This document shows, in pieces, positions 44,892 to 56,869 of a stretch of 64,000 nt of DNA. Within the stretch, counting starts at the first letter, position 1, and each line of letters begins with the position of its first letter. The notes under the pieces are model-generated. The model searched no databases, was not told where the DNA came from, and saw only the letters and a list, made by a program, of their open reading frames with translations. Source of the DNA: Cryptomeria japonica (Eukaryota > Streptophyta > Pinopsida > Cupressales > Cupressaceae); NCBI RefSeq assembly GCF_030272615.1, contig NC_081414.1, positions 341,298,717 to 341,362,716 on the forward strand, in the 5' to 3' direction. A program made the position numbers and the translations under genes.

Positions 44892-46290
44892 CTAATCTTC
44901 AGAATGATTCAATTTTACATACCGGGGTGTCTTACTTTGTTTTAGTTCTTCAATTACTGTGGAATTCTCTGATGGTAATGGGGTAACTGGATCTTCATTC
45001 TGTACTGGTGGATCTAGTGTAGGTTCATTTGTCATAATTTTTGTTGCCGGTTTAGAGTCTATATACCTTGAAGTTCCTCTGAATTGTTCATCAATCTTTA
45101 CATTTGTACTCTCAACAATTTTCTGCAATCTCTTATTAAAACATCTACATGTCTTTCTCTTAGATGAATAACCAAGAAATATTCCTTCATCACTTCTAGG
45201 ATCAAATTTTCCAATATACTCATCTCTTCTAATATAACATTTACTTCCAAAAATTCTGAAATACTTAAGAGTAGGAGTATTACCAAACCATAGTTCATGA
45301 GGGGTCTTACCGGTTTCACCTTTGATGTGAACTTTGTTGAATGTATAGACGGTTGTGTTGATTGCTTCTCTCAATTATACATGTGGTAAATTTTCTTCAG
45401 ATAACATACTTCTTGCTACATCCAAGATAGTTCTATTTTTCCTTTCAACAACTCCATTCTATTATAGTGTCCGAGGTGCTGATAGTTGTCTTTTGATTCC
45501 ATTCACTTCATAGAATGTATTAAAGTCCTTAGATGTGAATTCTCCTCCTTGATCTGATCTTAAACATTTGATTTTCTTACCGGTTTCATTTTCAACCATT
45601 GCTTTGAATAGTTTGAACTTTCCAAGTGCTTCTAATTTTTCTCTGAGAAAAGTAACCCATTACATTCTAGAATAATCATCAATAATTAGCATGAAATATC
45701 TATCACCTTGTAAGCTTTTAGTTCTGGCTGGACCACATAAATTAGTGTGAATCAAATCAAGAGCATTATTGGATTTTTCTGGAATACTTTTGAAACTAGC
45801 TCTAACTTGTTTTCCAAATTGACATTCCTTACAAATTGTATTCTAAGGTTTCACAATTTTAAGTAGATCTCTAACTGCCTTAGAAGTACTGATCTTCACA
45901 ATGCAATCAAAGTTTACATGACATAGTCTCTTATGCCATAACCAACTTTCATCTATATGTGCAATCAAGCATGCCTTTTCATTGTTATTCAAATGAAAGA
46001 TATTACCTCTAGTCTGATTACTGGTTGCAATTTCTAAACCAGTTCTATTCATGATTTTGTATTTTCCATTTTTAAATTGTAACTAAAATCCTTTCTCAAC
46101 CAATTGACCAACACTTAAAAGATTATGCTTTAATCCTTCAACATAGTAGACATTGTCAGTGTTATGGTTACCATCAAGAGATATTGTACCCTTACCTTTG
46201 ATTGAACAGGCTTTGTCATCTCCAAATCTTACTAAACCTCCATTGTATTCTTGAAAGTTCAAGAATTTACCTTTGTCTCCTGTCATATGA
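44892..46290 (-). pseudogene. Copia-E gag-pre-integrase and integrase
   Basis: Gag-pre-integrase at 46083-46286 (MTGDKGKFLNFQEYNGG, GLKHNLLSVGQLVEKGF), zinc finger His at 45843-46052 (HKRLCHVNFD), and the C-terminal integrase box at 44892-45374 (GKTPHELWFGNTPTLKYFRI, SDEGIFLGYSSKRKT). The catalytic core lies between them in broken frames (HTNLCGP-like and CLRSDQGGEFTSK words on the minus strand near 45560-45760). Several stops. The protease box just upstream reads DEWIIDSGCSHHMTGD and is intact. Confidence 0.83.
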
Positions 46291-46502
46291 TGTGAGCATC
46301 CTGAGTCAATGATCCATTCATCCTTTACTTCAACTTTAGCTGCTAGGGCTTGTTCTACCGGTTGAGCAGTAGGTGTCGGTTGATCTTCTGTTATAGCAAC
46401 AAAAACTCATCCATTGTCTGCTGGATCCTCATCAGAATCATCAGTCACACCTTCATTAGCAATGTAACAAGATTTGTCTTTGTTCTTCTTAAATCTGTAT
46501 CT

Positions 46503-47218
46503 CTAATATTCAGGATTAGGCTTGTATGTTCTTCTAGCTTCTTCTCTTAGTCTAGAATGTCTATCAGGGCATCTCGAAGCCATATGACCAATCTTATTAT
46601 AGTTAAAACATTTAAAGGGTACTTTACCTTCATATTTACTTCCAACTGGACCTTTTGGCATTTTCCTTGCGAATAGTGCTTCAAGTTCTTCATTCTCCTT
46701 CCTAGTTTCTTCAAGTTCTCTTGCATAAAAGGCTTTCCAATCTGATTTATCAAATGATGGAGTAGATGATGTTGATGCTCTAAAGGCCAAATCTATCTTT
46801 ATAGTAGCAACAGGACCAAATTCCTCAATTTCAAAAGCTGAAAGTTTTCCAATCAATGTATCCCTAGTTATTGATGTATTAGGCATTGTTCTCAACTCAT
46901 TTATAGCAATAACCTTCATTTTATATGCTGGTGGCAATCCCAAATAGCTTTAGCAATAGACCTATCTAATAATCCCATGATTTGTTGATCTGATAAAATG
47001 CTCAAAAGTGCTTCTCTTGCTTTGCAATCATTCTCCTCATCTTTAGCTAAGGTAGTTGGAGCAGTCTGACCAGCTACATCAGCAGTATAACCATTCTTTG
47101 TAACTTCCCAGATGTGTTTACCAATGCAATTCAGATGTGTCTCCATTCTGATCTTCCATATCCCATAGTTGGTTCCATCAAGTTTAGGACTATCCTTCCC
47201 GAAATAATTAGTAGTCAT
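46503..47218 (-). pseudogene. Copia-E gag with internal deletion
   Basis: The capsid N-terminus at 46916-47218 reads DSPKLDGTNYGIWKIRMETH and LNCIGKHIWEVTKN up to AKAIWD. It then jumps at about 46940 to LPPAYKMKVIAINELRTM in another frame. Compared with Copia-D gag, the ETLNEGD...KFLRAL segment of about 85 codons is missing. The knuckle reads CFNYNKIGHMASRC, with the second Cys replaced by Tyr. Confidence 0.85.
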
Positions 47219-47261
47219 TGGATCTCCTCAAGTTGTTAAACTTCTGCAAAAGAGGACTAGG

Positions 47262-47272
47262 CTCTGATACCA
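47262..47272 (-). promoter_or_regulatory. Copia-E primer binding site (initiator Met tRNA)
   Basis: Minus strand TGGTATCAGAG (continuing to C at 47261), 2 bases from the LTR end at 47275. Confidence 0.9.
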
Positions 47273-47274
47273 AT

Positions 47275-48328
47275 TGTTAGGTCCCGAAGACAACTAAGAG
47301 GGGGGGGTGAATCAGTTGTCAAATAAATTCAAACCAAAAACAACTTAACCAACTTAATGCTTAATACCGGTAAACCAGTTAAGTATGTCAATAGATAGTG
47401 TTAATAGTTAATTGCTATACCAGTAAAGATTAATGCATGAAACATAAACATAAAGTCATCCACAACACATAACACTAATGTTTGTATGTGGAAACCCTGT
47501 AAGGGAAAAAAACCACGGTGAAAAACCTTACCCACAATTAGATGATACTACTGCAGATAGTAGGTGTACATAAATGGGGTCTGCACATGCAGAAAGGCCA
47601 ATAGCCTAGAGCTCACTTCTCAATCACAAAATGGGAGTCACACTGACTACAGTTGGATGGTTAAATCCAATAAGAACGTACTGCACAAAATAACATCTTC
47701 ATATGCTGGATTCAATACCGATGTAATGTTGACATGCTTCTACAAAAACCTAGCTTCACCTTCAAATGATGTCTTTGTGTATAGCTCTACTTAATCTCGC
47801 ATATACCTTCTCTTAATTCTTTTTCGCATTCCACATTCGATCTTACAAATAAGATCTTACATTTATACCATAACCTAAGACCAATTTTAGTAGGTCAGCT
47901 CTACAAGATATTACAATAAAAGCATTTTACAAACAATATAATATCCGATGCAATAACTGATTAAACATGTCAGCTTAATGCATTTACAACAATAACAAAT
48001 CATCTCCATAGCGTGCCATGTTGATCTGGAAAAGAAAAACCTACCGGTGTAACCCTAGGTAACCCTGGACCTATTTGCCGGTAAAAGCAAATATGAATAT
48101 ACCAATGATTAATTCTTCAAAACAAAGTGTCCACATGATGTCTTCGACATTACCAAGTGTCTTCCATATCATTCCAAGTGCCAGTGATCATTATATCCTA
48201 CCGGTGAACCATATACTAGTAACTGTGCAATAGTTACTTGCTTGCCAGTGAATGCTGTTGGATCTCCAAAGTGCTAGTGTTTTAGTAGGTGTTGACATCA
48301 ATGACAAAAACATACCAAAATACCAACA
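47275..48328 (-). repeat. Copia-E 5' LTR (1054 bp)
   Basis: TGTTAGGTCCCGAAG to AAATACCAACA. An eight-G run at 47300-47307 precedes TGAATCAG, and the AAAAAAACCACGGTG box lies at about 47505. Confidence 0.92.
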
Positions 48329-48486
48329 TCCTCAACAACTCCTGCACTTGTCTATTCAACTCTTCATTCTCTACAAGTGTCATCTAGTGTGATGCTTTAT
48401 TAGGCATACTAGCTTTGGTAATTAGGTCCATGCAATGACAGATACTTCTTGTAGGGGGCAATCCATCAGGCACATTATTTGAAATG
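48329..48486 (-). pseudogene. Gyp2 protease-RT linker fragment
   Basis: The minus strand reads NNVPDGLPPTRSICHCMDLI, then TKASMPNKASH, a stop, and MTLVENEELNRQVQELLR. This is the conserved stretch just before gypsy RT, equivalent to 3425-3570 of Gyp1. It joins in sense to 56865 onward across Copia-F. RT itself is missing because Copia-E and a deletion follow at 48328. Confidence 0.85.
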
Positions 48487-49799
48487 TGTTGCTAGCAAAC
48501 TAGCAGGAAACTAAGAGGGGGGGGGGGTGAATTAGTTTTCATCAAACTCAAACAAATTAACCTTAACTTTAGATCTGATCATGAACAACAATAACATAAA
48601 TAATCACCACATCAACAACACACATAACACATAGATTTTGACGTGAGAAAACTGGTTAAGGGAAAAACCATGGTGGAAACCTACCCATAATAAAATAATA
48701 CTCTGCAGTAGTATGTGAAAATATTACAATGGAGAATGCACATGCATTTAGGCACACTACCTAGAGCTCACTACTCAAAAACAACAAAGGGCTACAAGGC
48801 TCACTATCTTACAAAGATCAGACAACAATCTAGATTACATGAATTGAAAGAATAACATCTCCAAATGTCTGATTACAGTTTCGGTTAAGAACACTATCTG
48901 CACAACAATTAATCTTTTCTCTTCCATACTTCCAAATGATAAATTCACTTGTTATCACATACAATATTCTCTCAAATTATAAACACAACCACAAACACAC
49001 AACTTACATGATTACATCACCTATTTATACAATTCATCAACCTTAACCTAAAGGTCGGCTCAACACATAAGACCTGATTACAAAATTACATCACATGATA
49101 CATAAATCCATAACTGGACCAATACAATGTCAACAAGGACATAGCATGGACCCAAATCAAATCCTCAAACGTGCAACACTGCCAAATAATTCACCAAGAT
49201 CATCGATAACATGCTACACCAACAAATATGTTGCATAACATGAAGGATACCATGAAAACAATAAAATATTCATTAACATGCACCACGATCAATGTGGACC
49301 ACCAAAATGCATAGGACATGATTAGAGAACATCAACAAGAAACATGAATTCCACTACAATCACCGTAACAACTCGAATAATAAGAATCGTCATTAACACC
49401 ATCATTGGAGCTCAAAAACACCAATTGACAAAATAAAAGATACACTTGAAAAGTTCCAAATAATGAACCATCCAATTAGAGGACACACATGAACATCCCA
49501 AATCCTCCAAAATCCACAACTCAAGATATCATCATTCTAGAGCAATATGAATCAAAACCACAACTCTGCAACATAGAACACTAAAAAACTAGTCCACACA
49601 CAACTCAACCAAATCACCTCATAGCATCATGAAAATACTGAATCAACTAGAGATAAGCATCTTGAAAACCAATAAACTACATCAGCACATCTACAATAGA
49701 TCACCAAAACCAACTCTCCCCAACAACCAATTCTCTGCAACACAAGAATATGTTGACATCAATGACAACAACACATTCCAACAATTCTAATATCCAACA
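48487..49799 (-). repeat. Copia-F 3' LTR (1313 bp)
   Basis: TGTTGCTAGCAAAC to ATATCCAACA. An 11-G run at 48517-48527 precedes TGAATTAG. Highly similar to 55563-56864, which lacks the G run. Confidence 0.93.
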
Positions 49800-50075
49800 A
49801 TATCCCCTTTGGAATTGATGGAAACATATGCATATGAAAAAAAATCAATGCAAATAAATAAATCAACATCCAACAATTTGTCAAAACTCTCAAAACTCTC
49901 CCCCTGAGATCAACATAGGATATAGCATTTTTTCACATGCATCTCTCTCCCTTTGACAACAATGCCAAAGACACATACAAGATCACAATTCTCTCTCTAA
50001 TAAGCTCTCCCCCTTAGGATAAACTCATAAATCTAAACAAGTGAACCATGCATTTACTACTCCCCCAAAGAAACA
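49800..50075 (-). promoter_or_regulatory. Copia-F polypurine tract array
   Basis: LTR-proximal tract TTCCAAAGGGGATAT on the minus strand. More boxes near 49904 (CTCAGGGGGAGAG), 49945 (GTCAAAGGGAGAGAG), 50005 (CTAAGGGGGAGAG) and 50062 (CTTTGGGGGAGTAG). Confidence 0.75.
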
Positions 50076-50145
50076 ACACCAACTCATCAATCCAGATAAT
50101 AGGATAAGACAATGAAGTCCACCCAATCGATGCAGCTCAAGGCAT

Positions 50146-51134
50146 CTAGTTCATAGCAGGAGGGGTAATCACCCCTAAATTCTCTCTCAGATATACAAAT
50201 TTATCAGCAAGCAAAGGTTTTGTAAATATATCAGCAATTGTTTCCTTAGTAGATACATACTCCAATCTAACTTCTTTCTCATTCACCTTATGTCTCAAGA
50301 AATGAAACTCGATAGGTATATGCTTTGTCTTAGAAATATTGATAGGACTAGAATTGTCATGATATATAACAATAGGCTCATGATAAACAACTCTAATATC
50401 CTTCAACATCTACTTCATCCAATGTACCCAAGTACAGTTGGTAGGAGTAGAAATGTATTCAGATTCTATAGTAGATGAAGAAATAGAATATTGCTTCTTA
50501 CTTGTCTAGGCAACCAACTTCTTTCCCAAAAGGACTGCTCCACCAATAGTGGTCTTTGGGTCATCAACATCACCTTCCCAATCAACATCAATATAAGCAT
50601 TTAAAGTGAAATCATCTTCCTTCAGATACCTCAAACCATAATCAATTGTCCCTTTAAGTATCTGAATATCCTCTTTATAGGAGTAACATGAATTTCCTTA
50701 GGATCAGCTTGAAATCTTGCAACAATGTATACAACATTCATAATGTCAGGCCTAGTCTGAGTCAAATATAGCAGTATCTCAATCATAGATCTATACAAGG
50801 TCTGGTTAGCCTTCAAAGATTCATCATCTTTTGTTATCTTACACCCAGTCACCATAGGAGTTCCAACAGGTTTGGAATCATCTAATGCAAACTTCTTCAA
50901 TAATTCCTTCACATACTTAGATTGAAATATGAAAATGCATTTATCAGATTGTGTAATTTGCAATCCCAGAAAGAACTTCATCTCACCTATCATAAACATC
51001 TCAAATACCCTTTGCATATCATTAGCAAAATTCTTACTCAAATCATCATCTCCTCCAAAAACAATCATCAACAAAGACTTCAACAATCAAAATATTATCA
51101 TTATCAATCTTGAAGTACAAATTACCATCAGCAA
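50146..51134 (-). pseudogene. Copia-F RT C-terminal part and RNase H
   Basis: RNase H end at 50146-50409 (IVIYHDNSSPINISKTKHIP, LGVITPPAMN). RT thumb and connection at 50631-51086 (VFGGDDDLSKNFANDMQRVF, VGTPMVTGCKITKDD, SMIEILLYLTQTRPDIMNVV). The catalytic stretch reads VEVFVDD and then shifts frame (a 2-base loss relative to FVDDIIFGG) near 51065. The upstream continuation is beyond the inserted solo LTR. Confidence 0.85.
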
Positions 51135-52387
51135 TGTAATGTGGTGAAAAGTGATGAGGAGAGATCAAGTGGAAAACTTTACTCCCCTCAAAAGAGGAAT
51201 GGAAGTTTCACAAAGTATTCCCTTCAACTTCTCACACGCATTACATTTAAAAGAGGGGGTTGAATTCACTAGATCCAATCCCAATGGAAAGAGATTGAAT
51301 GCTAAATGAATTGTAAGGAATTGACAATGGATTTGGAAAGTAAAGTAACCCTCTTTTAAAATAGACAAGCTGATTTAAACGAATTGAAACTAAGTGTGAA
51401 GATGACAAAAAAATGATTATATCTTGAGATAGAGATGCATGATGAAGTTGTGTACCTAGAATTAGTAGGTAAGAAGTAGAGACGGAGCTCCCCTGCAAAT
51501 TTGAGCAGAAGTTGCCAGGACTAGGTTGAAAGTGTAGTTGGTCCTCCGAAGAATCTGCACGCCGAAAAGGGTTTTTCTATCGCTGAAAATGAAGCCTAAA
51601 GCTACAATTACAATTGCGCACCTGCAACCTACACATAGAAAAGAGAGGAAATGTTGTTGGGATTGGGGGTTTGCCTTCAGGTCAAACCCCATATTGGAAT
51701 TAACCAAGTATTTGAAAACACTTGCAAGTAAATGAAAGGAAACATTTGAAGTAAAATTCACCTCAAGAGAGGATGCAATTGAAATGTTGATAGAATTGAT
51801 TGAAAGAATATGCAGAATATAATGTTTTAAATTTTGGTAGAGATCTCCTCTTCAATGGTTGAATCCTTGACTTGAATGCAACACCTAGCCTTGAAAGGAG
51901 ACTTGGAATGCTCAATGCTTGAATGGATTCTTGAATGCTTAAATGTGCTTTATGATCAACTTGTTGTCACTTATCATCGCTTTTCTCATGAACTTAATTT
52001 TTTCTTATTGGAGTTATACAAATAGGAGGGGAGATGCTCCTTATATAATTGCCAATTAGGGGTTTTTAACTGATTTTTCATCTTAGGCCGACATAGGAAA
52101 ACTTTTTCCCCCTCACAATTGACAAGACCAAAGTAGGATTTGATCAAGGGAGGCCCAAAAATAGGGTAGGGATAGGGGTGCCACACCCCTATCCTAGGGG
52201 CGATAAGGGTGCCATGCCCCTGTCCTACCCTAATTCAGGATAGGCGGTGATAGAAAGCAATGCAGGGTGCAAGTTTCAGGTATTTTGAGCATGTTTCGGG
52301 TCTCCAATCAAGCTTAGGGATTCATCCACCAATGCAAAGACCCAAATGTGGTCAAAAATTGCAGGGTCGCAATTTTATGACGCTACA
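51135..52387 (-). mobile_element. solo LTR inserted in Copia-F RT (1253 bp)
   Basis: Splits the RT sequence between GFCKGTA (right) and DGNLYFKID (left). On the minus strand it begins TGTAGCGTCATAAAATTGCG and ends CACCACATTACA. The flanks AGCAA (51130-51134) and AGCAG (52388-52392) form a 5-bp duplication with one mismatch. Removing the insert plus one flank restores the coding frame word GTADGN. It has no coding capacity, a TATA-like TTATATAAGG on the minus strand at about 52039-52050, and TG...CA ends. These fit an LTR left by recombination. The length suggests a gypsy family not otherwise present in the window. Confidence 0.85.
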
Positions 52388-53030
52388 AGCAGTACCTTTA
52401 CAAAATCCCAACTTCATCAAATACCTATCCAATCTAGCATACCAAGCTCTAGGGGCTTGTTTAAATCCATACAATTCTTTTTTCAATCTATAAACCATAT
52501 CTTCTTCATCTGTCAATGAAAATCCATCTAGTTGCTCAATGTAGACTTCCTTTTTGAATTCACCATTCAAAAAGGATGACTTCAATCCATCTGATATACC
52601 TTGAATTTCATATGAGCAACATATGCAAGAATTAATCTAACAACTTCAATTTCTAACCACTAGAGGAAAAGTCTCCTCAAAATCAATGCCTTCCATTTGT
52701 AAATATCCCTTACATACTAGTATTGCTTTGTTTCTGACAACTTCTCCAACTTTATTTAGTTTATTTTGAAGCACCCATTTAGTACCGATTACATTCTTGT
52801 CCTTCGGTCTCAGAACTAGCTCCCATGTTTTATTCTTTTCAATCTGATCTAACTCTTCTTCAATAGCTTTAACCCAATTTTCATCTTCACAGGCTTTAAC
52901 AACATCTTTAGGCTCGATTTTAAAACTAAAAATGTCTCTTCAATAAAAATTCTTCTTCTAGTCATCACACCTTTATTTTTTATCACCAATAATCTGATTT
53001 TCTGAATGATTTAGTCTTACATACCTCGGG
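52388..53030 (-). pseudogene. Copia-F RT N-terminal part
   Basis: The open block ending in the solo LTR reads [40 protein letters not shown] and [13 protein letters not shown]. Upstream, in broken frames, are IEEELDQIEKNKTWELVLRP and NVIGTKWVLQNKLNKVGEVV. It joins directly to 51134 when the solo LTR is removed. Confidence 0.87.
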
Positions 53031-53189
53031 GTCTTCTAATTATTCCGATTTTCAGGCTCTTGAACTTCTTCACCAATAGTAGCATCAACATTCACTATCT
53101 CTACTTCTACCAGATCACTCTTCTTCATGCTTGAACTCTACACTTGCTTTGAATTAACATCTTGATCATCAAACTCATATCCACATGCT

Positions 53190-54198
53190 CTGATCTGCTT
53201 CCCATGATTCTCATCAACCTTCACATTTGTACTTTCCACTATCTTTCTTAGTCTCTTGGTGTAATATTGACATGATTTTCTCTTAGTAAAATATCCCAAA
53301 AGGATTCCCTCATCACATCTTGCATCAAATTATCCTATATCCTCATCTCTTTTGATATAACATTTGCTTCCAAAGATTCTAAAATATCTAACTGTAGGAA
53401 CATGACCAAACCATAGTTTATAAGGGGTCTTACTGGAATCACCTTTTATATGCATCCAGTTGAATGTGTATAAAATAGTGCTAACAACTTCTCGTCAGTA
53501 GATATACGAAACCTTTCCTTCAATCATCATAGTTCTAGCAACATCCAAAACATTTATTTTCTTTTTTTCAACAATTCCATTCTGCTGAGGGGTTCTCGGA
53601 GCAGATAACTATGTCTAGATTCCATTCTCTTCACAAAAAGAATTAAACTCACCAAAAATGAATTCACCTCCTCTGTCAGACCTTAGGCACTTCAGCTTCA
53701 ATCCTATCTCTATCTCCACTTTAGCTTTGAATTTTTTAATTTCTCCAGTGCTTCGGATTTCTCCCTTAGAAAAGTGACCCACATCATCCTAGACTAGTCA
53801 TCAATCAGCAACATAAAATATTTGCCTCCCTGCAAGATTCTTACTCTATAAGGTCCACATAAATTAGTATGCACAAGATCTAACAATCTATTAGATGTAT
53901 ACAGTTTTCTCTTGAATGAAATTCTTGTTTACTTTCCCAATTGACATTATTTACATACTGGATTAGTAGGCTTCACTATCTTAGGTAGATCTCTAATAGT
54001 TTGAGTAGAACTAATATTAATCATGCAATCAAAGTTAACATGACACATTCTCCTATGCCACAACCAACTATCATCAATCTAATCAATCAAGAAGATTTTC
54101 TCACCAACATTCAAATGAAAGCTATTACCTTTAGTCTTAGTACCTGATGCAATCTCTATACTAGAGCTATTCAAGATCTTACATTTCCCATTCTTAAA
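53190..54198 (-). pseudogene. Copia-F integrase
   Basis: No long open frame remains. The minus strand still spells the zinc finger (HRRMCHVNFDCMI, CKXCQLGK region near 53935-54060), the core (LVHTNLCGPYRVRILQGG near 53820-53885, LRSDRGGEFIFGEFN near 53640-53690) and the C-terminal GTKPL/KLWFGHVPTVRYFRIFG stretch near 53370-53430. Stops and frameshifts separate all blocks. The first catalytic Asp again reads Asn (HTNLCGP). Confidence 0.75.
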
Positions 54199-54540
54199 CT
54201 AAAAATCATATCTCTTATCAACCATTTTTCCAAAACTCAAAACATTATGCTTCAAACCTTCAACATATAGAACATCATCAAAATTATGCTTACCATTAAG
54301 AGAAATAGAACCTCTACCATGGATTACACAAGCTTTATTGTCTCCAAATCTCATGAAACTGCCATCATACTTCTCCATATTCACAAATTTACCTTTATCT
54401 CCTATCATATGATGTGAACAACCACTCTCAATCACCCATTCATCTTTCTCATCAATCTTACCAGCCAAAGATTTCTCTTCAACATTACAACTTGTAGAAT
54501 CAACAGATACCAGATCATCTTCCTTGATAGCAATGAACAC
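54199..54540 (-). pseudogene. Copia-F protease and gag-pre-integrase
   Basis: Open for 113 residues: IKEDDLVSVDSTSCNVEEKS, then the protease box DEWVIESGCSHHMIGD, in which the catalytic Asp is replaced by Glu, and the gag-pre-integrase words CVIHGRGSISLNGKHNFDDV and YVEGLKHNVLSFGKMVDKR. In Copia-B the same box keeps Asp. Confidence 0.85.
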
Positions 54541-54639
54541 AAATTCATCTTCAAAATTCCCTTTCTTAGACTCCTCATTTGCTACACCTTCATCAACAAA
54601 ATAATAACATTTCTTCTAATATCTATACTTCCAGTTAGA

Positions 54640-55521
54640 CTTGTAAGGCTTATCATACTTTGACACATTTTCTACTCTTTAAAGACACCTAGAAGCAAAA
54701 TGAGCAATATTATTGCAAGAAAAATATTTCAAAGGCAACTTCCCTTCATACTTACCGGCTCCCTTTGGAAATCTTCTAGCAATAAGTGCTTCAAGCTCTT
54801 CTATCTCTCTTTCATATGTGGACACCCTAGTTTAAATTTCTCTCGCATTATACTTCTACTTCCCAAATATAGTAGCTTTGAATGCAGTCTCAGTTTTACC
54901 ATGTGATTCACCAAGTTCACTTAGTTCAAAAGAAGGAAGTTTACCGACCAACATATCTCTTGTCACAGTTGTCACAGTCCTAATCTCTTCAATAGCAACA
55001 AATTTATGTTTATAAGCATGAGGCAAAGATCTCAATATGTTAGCCACAATCTCATCTTCCTCAAGAACTCCACCAACACATTTGATGTTCATCATAAGAT
55101 CATTCACTTTAGGCATAACGGATGTAATATTCTCATCTTCTCCCATTCTCACCAACTCATATTTTCCTTTCAAGCTCTACAATTTAGCAACTTTCACATG
55201 TTTATCTCCTTCATACAGGGTTTCAAGCTTCACCCAAATCTCATGTGTAGTCTACAATCCCATCACATTAGTCATCTATGTATCAGTTAGGGAACTCAAC
55301 AATACTTCTTTAGCTCTAATATTGCTTTCAACATCCTTGATCTTAGCTGCAGTAACAAGACCATTCAGATGAACAATGTATGCATTCTTTATGATCTTCC
55401 AATAATCCTCTCCAAAACAATTCAAGTGAACTTCCATTTGGTGCTTCCATTTAGAGTAATTAGTTCCATCAAACCTCAAACTCTCCTTGAAAACAATAAC
55501 TACCATCCCAGATCTCCTCAA
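54640..55521 (-). pseudogene. Copia-F gag (capsid and nucleocapsid)
   Basis: The N-terminal block 55276-55521 reads ESLRFDGTNYSKWKHQMEVH and LNCFGEDYWKIIKNAYIVHL. After two stops, 54856-55173 continues in frame with MKGKYELVRMGEDENITSVM, EDEIVANILRSLPHAYKHKF and TVTTVTRDMLVGKLPSFELS. The knuckle near 54700-54740 reads YFSCNNIAHFASRC, with the first Cys changed to Tyr. The start is the first Met after the primer site. Confidence 0.85.
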
Positions 55522-55550
55522 GCAGTTAAGCTTCTTCCAAAGTATCTAGC

Positions 55551-55560
55551 TTTGATACCA
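55551..55560 (-). promoter_or_regulatory. Copia-F primer binding site
   Basis: Minus strand TGGTATCAAA, one change from the TGGTATCAGA of the other elements, 2 bases from the LTR end. Confidence 0.85.
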
Positions 55561-55562
55561 AT

Positions 55563-56864
55563 TGTTGGAAGTAAAGCAACAAGAGAGATGAGAAGGGTGA
55601 ATCAATTTTCACCAAACTCAAACAAATTAACTTTAACTTCAGATCTGATCATGAACAACAATAACATAAATAATCACCATATCAACAACACAAAATTTTG
55701 ACGTGGAAACCCCAGTTAAGGGAAAAACCATGGTGGGAACCTACCCACAATAAAATAATACTCTCCAATAGTATGTGAAAATATTACAATGGGGAATGCA
55801 CATGCATTCAAGCACACTACCTAGAGCTCACTTCTCAGAACAACAAAGGGCTACAAGGCTCACTTCCTTACAAAGATCAAACAACAATCTAGATTACATG
55901 AATTGAAGGAATAACATCTCTAAATGCCTAATTACAGTTTCGATTAAGTAAACTATCCGCACAACAATTCTTCTCTTCTCTTCCACACCTCTGAATGATA
56001 AATTTGCTTGTTTTCACATACAATATTCTCTCAAACCATAAACACAACCACAAACACACAACTTACATGATTACATCACCTATTTATACAATTCATCAAT
56101 CTTAACCTCAAGGTTGACTCAACATAGAAGACCTAATTACAAAATTACATCACACAATACATAAATCCATAATTGGACCAATACAATGCCGGCAAGGACA
56201 TAAAATGGACCCAAATCAAATCCTCAAACATGCAACACTGCCAAAACATTCACCAAGATCATCTGCAACACGCTACACCACCAAATATGTTGCATAACAC
56301 AAAAGATACTACCATACCAATAAAATATTCATTAACGCACACCACGATCAACGTGGAACACCAAAATGCATAGGACATGATCAAAGAACATAAAAAAAAA
56401 TGTAAATTCCACCGCAATCACCACAACAACTTGGATAATAAGAATCATCATCACCAGAGTTCAAGAACATCAAATGACAAACTAAAAGATATGCTTGTGA
56501 AGTTCCAAATCATGAACCATTCAATTAGAGGAAACACATGAACATCCCAAAAACTCTTCAAAATTTGCAACTCAAGATATCATCATTCTGGAGCAATATG
56601 AATCAAATACCACAACTCTACAACATGAAACACTGAAAAACTAGTGCACATACCAGACCACACAACTTGACCAAATCACCTCATAGCATCATGAAAATCA
56701 TACTGAAACAACTAGAGATAAGCATCTCAAAACCCAATAAACCGCATCAGCACATCTGCAACATATAACCAAAACTAACTCTCTGTAACAACCTATTCTC
56801 TGCAACACAGTAATATGTTGACATCAATGACAACAACACATTCCAACAACTCTAATATCCAACA
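55563..56864 (-). repeat. Copia-F 5' LTR (1302 bp)
   Basis: TGTTGGAAGTAAAGC to ATATCCAACA. Here the G run is replaced by GAGAGATGAGAAGGGTGAATC, so the G tract is not needed for LTR recognition in this copy. Confidence 0.93.
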
Positions 56865-56869
56865 AAATG

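Larger units (their letters stand above)
41953..48328 (-). mobile_element. Copia-E, Ty1/copia with truncated 3' LTR
   Basis: The right LTR (47275-48328), primer site, gag, protease, integrase, RT and purine array are all present on the minus strand. The left LTR lacks its outermost 78 bases, so no target duplication partner exists for TCCTC (48329-48333). To the right it abuts a Gyp2 fragment. Pol resembles Copia-D. Confidence 0.9.
48487..56864 (-). mobile_element. Copia-F, Ty1/copia inserted in Gyp2 pol
   Basis: Perfect 5-bp duplication AAATG (48482-48486 and 56865-56869) outside TGTTGCTAG and ATATCCAACA. LTRs 48487-49799 and 55563-56864. All domains are present but broken. A 1253-bp solo LTR interrupts RT at 51135-52387. 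Same family as Copia-B. Confidence 0.94.

Noticed and set aside
51135-52387. CACTA-type DNA transposon in Copia-F
   Set aside because: The right end GACGCTACAA and a GCA flank suggested it, but the ends are not inverted repeats, while TG...CA ends with a 5-bp duplication fit a solo LTR.
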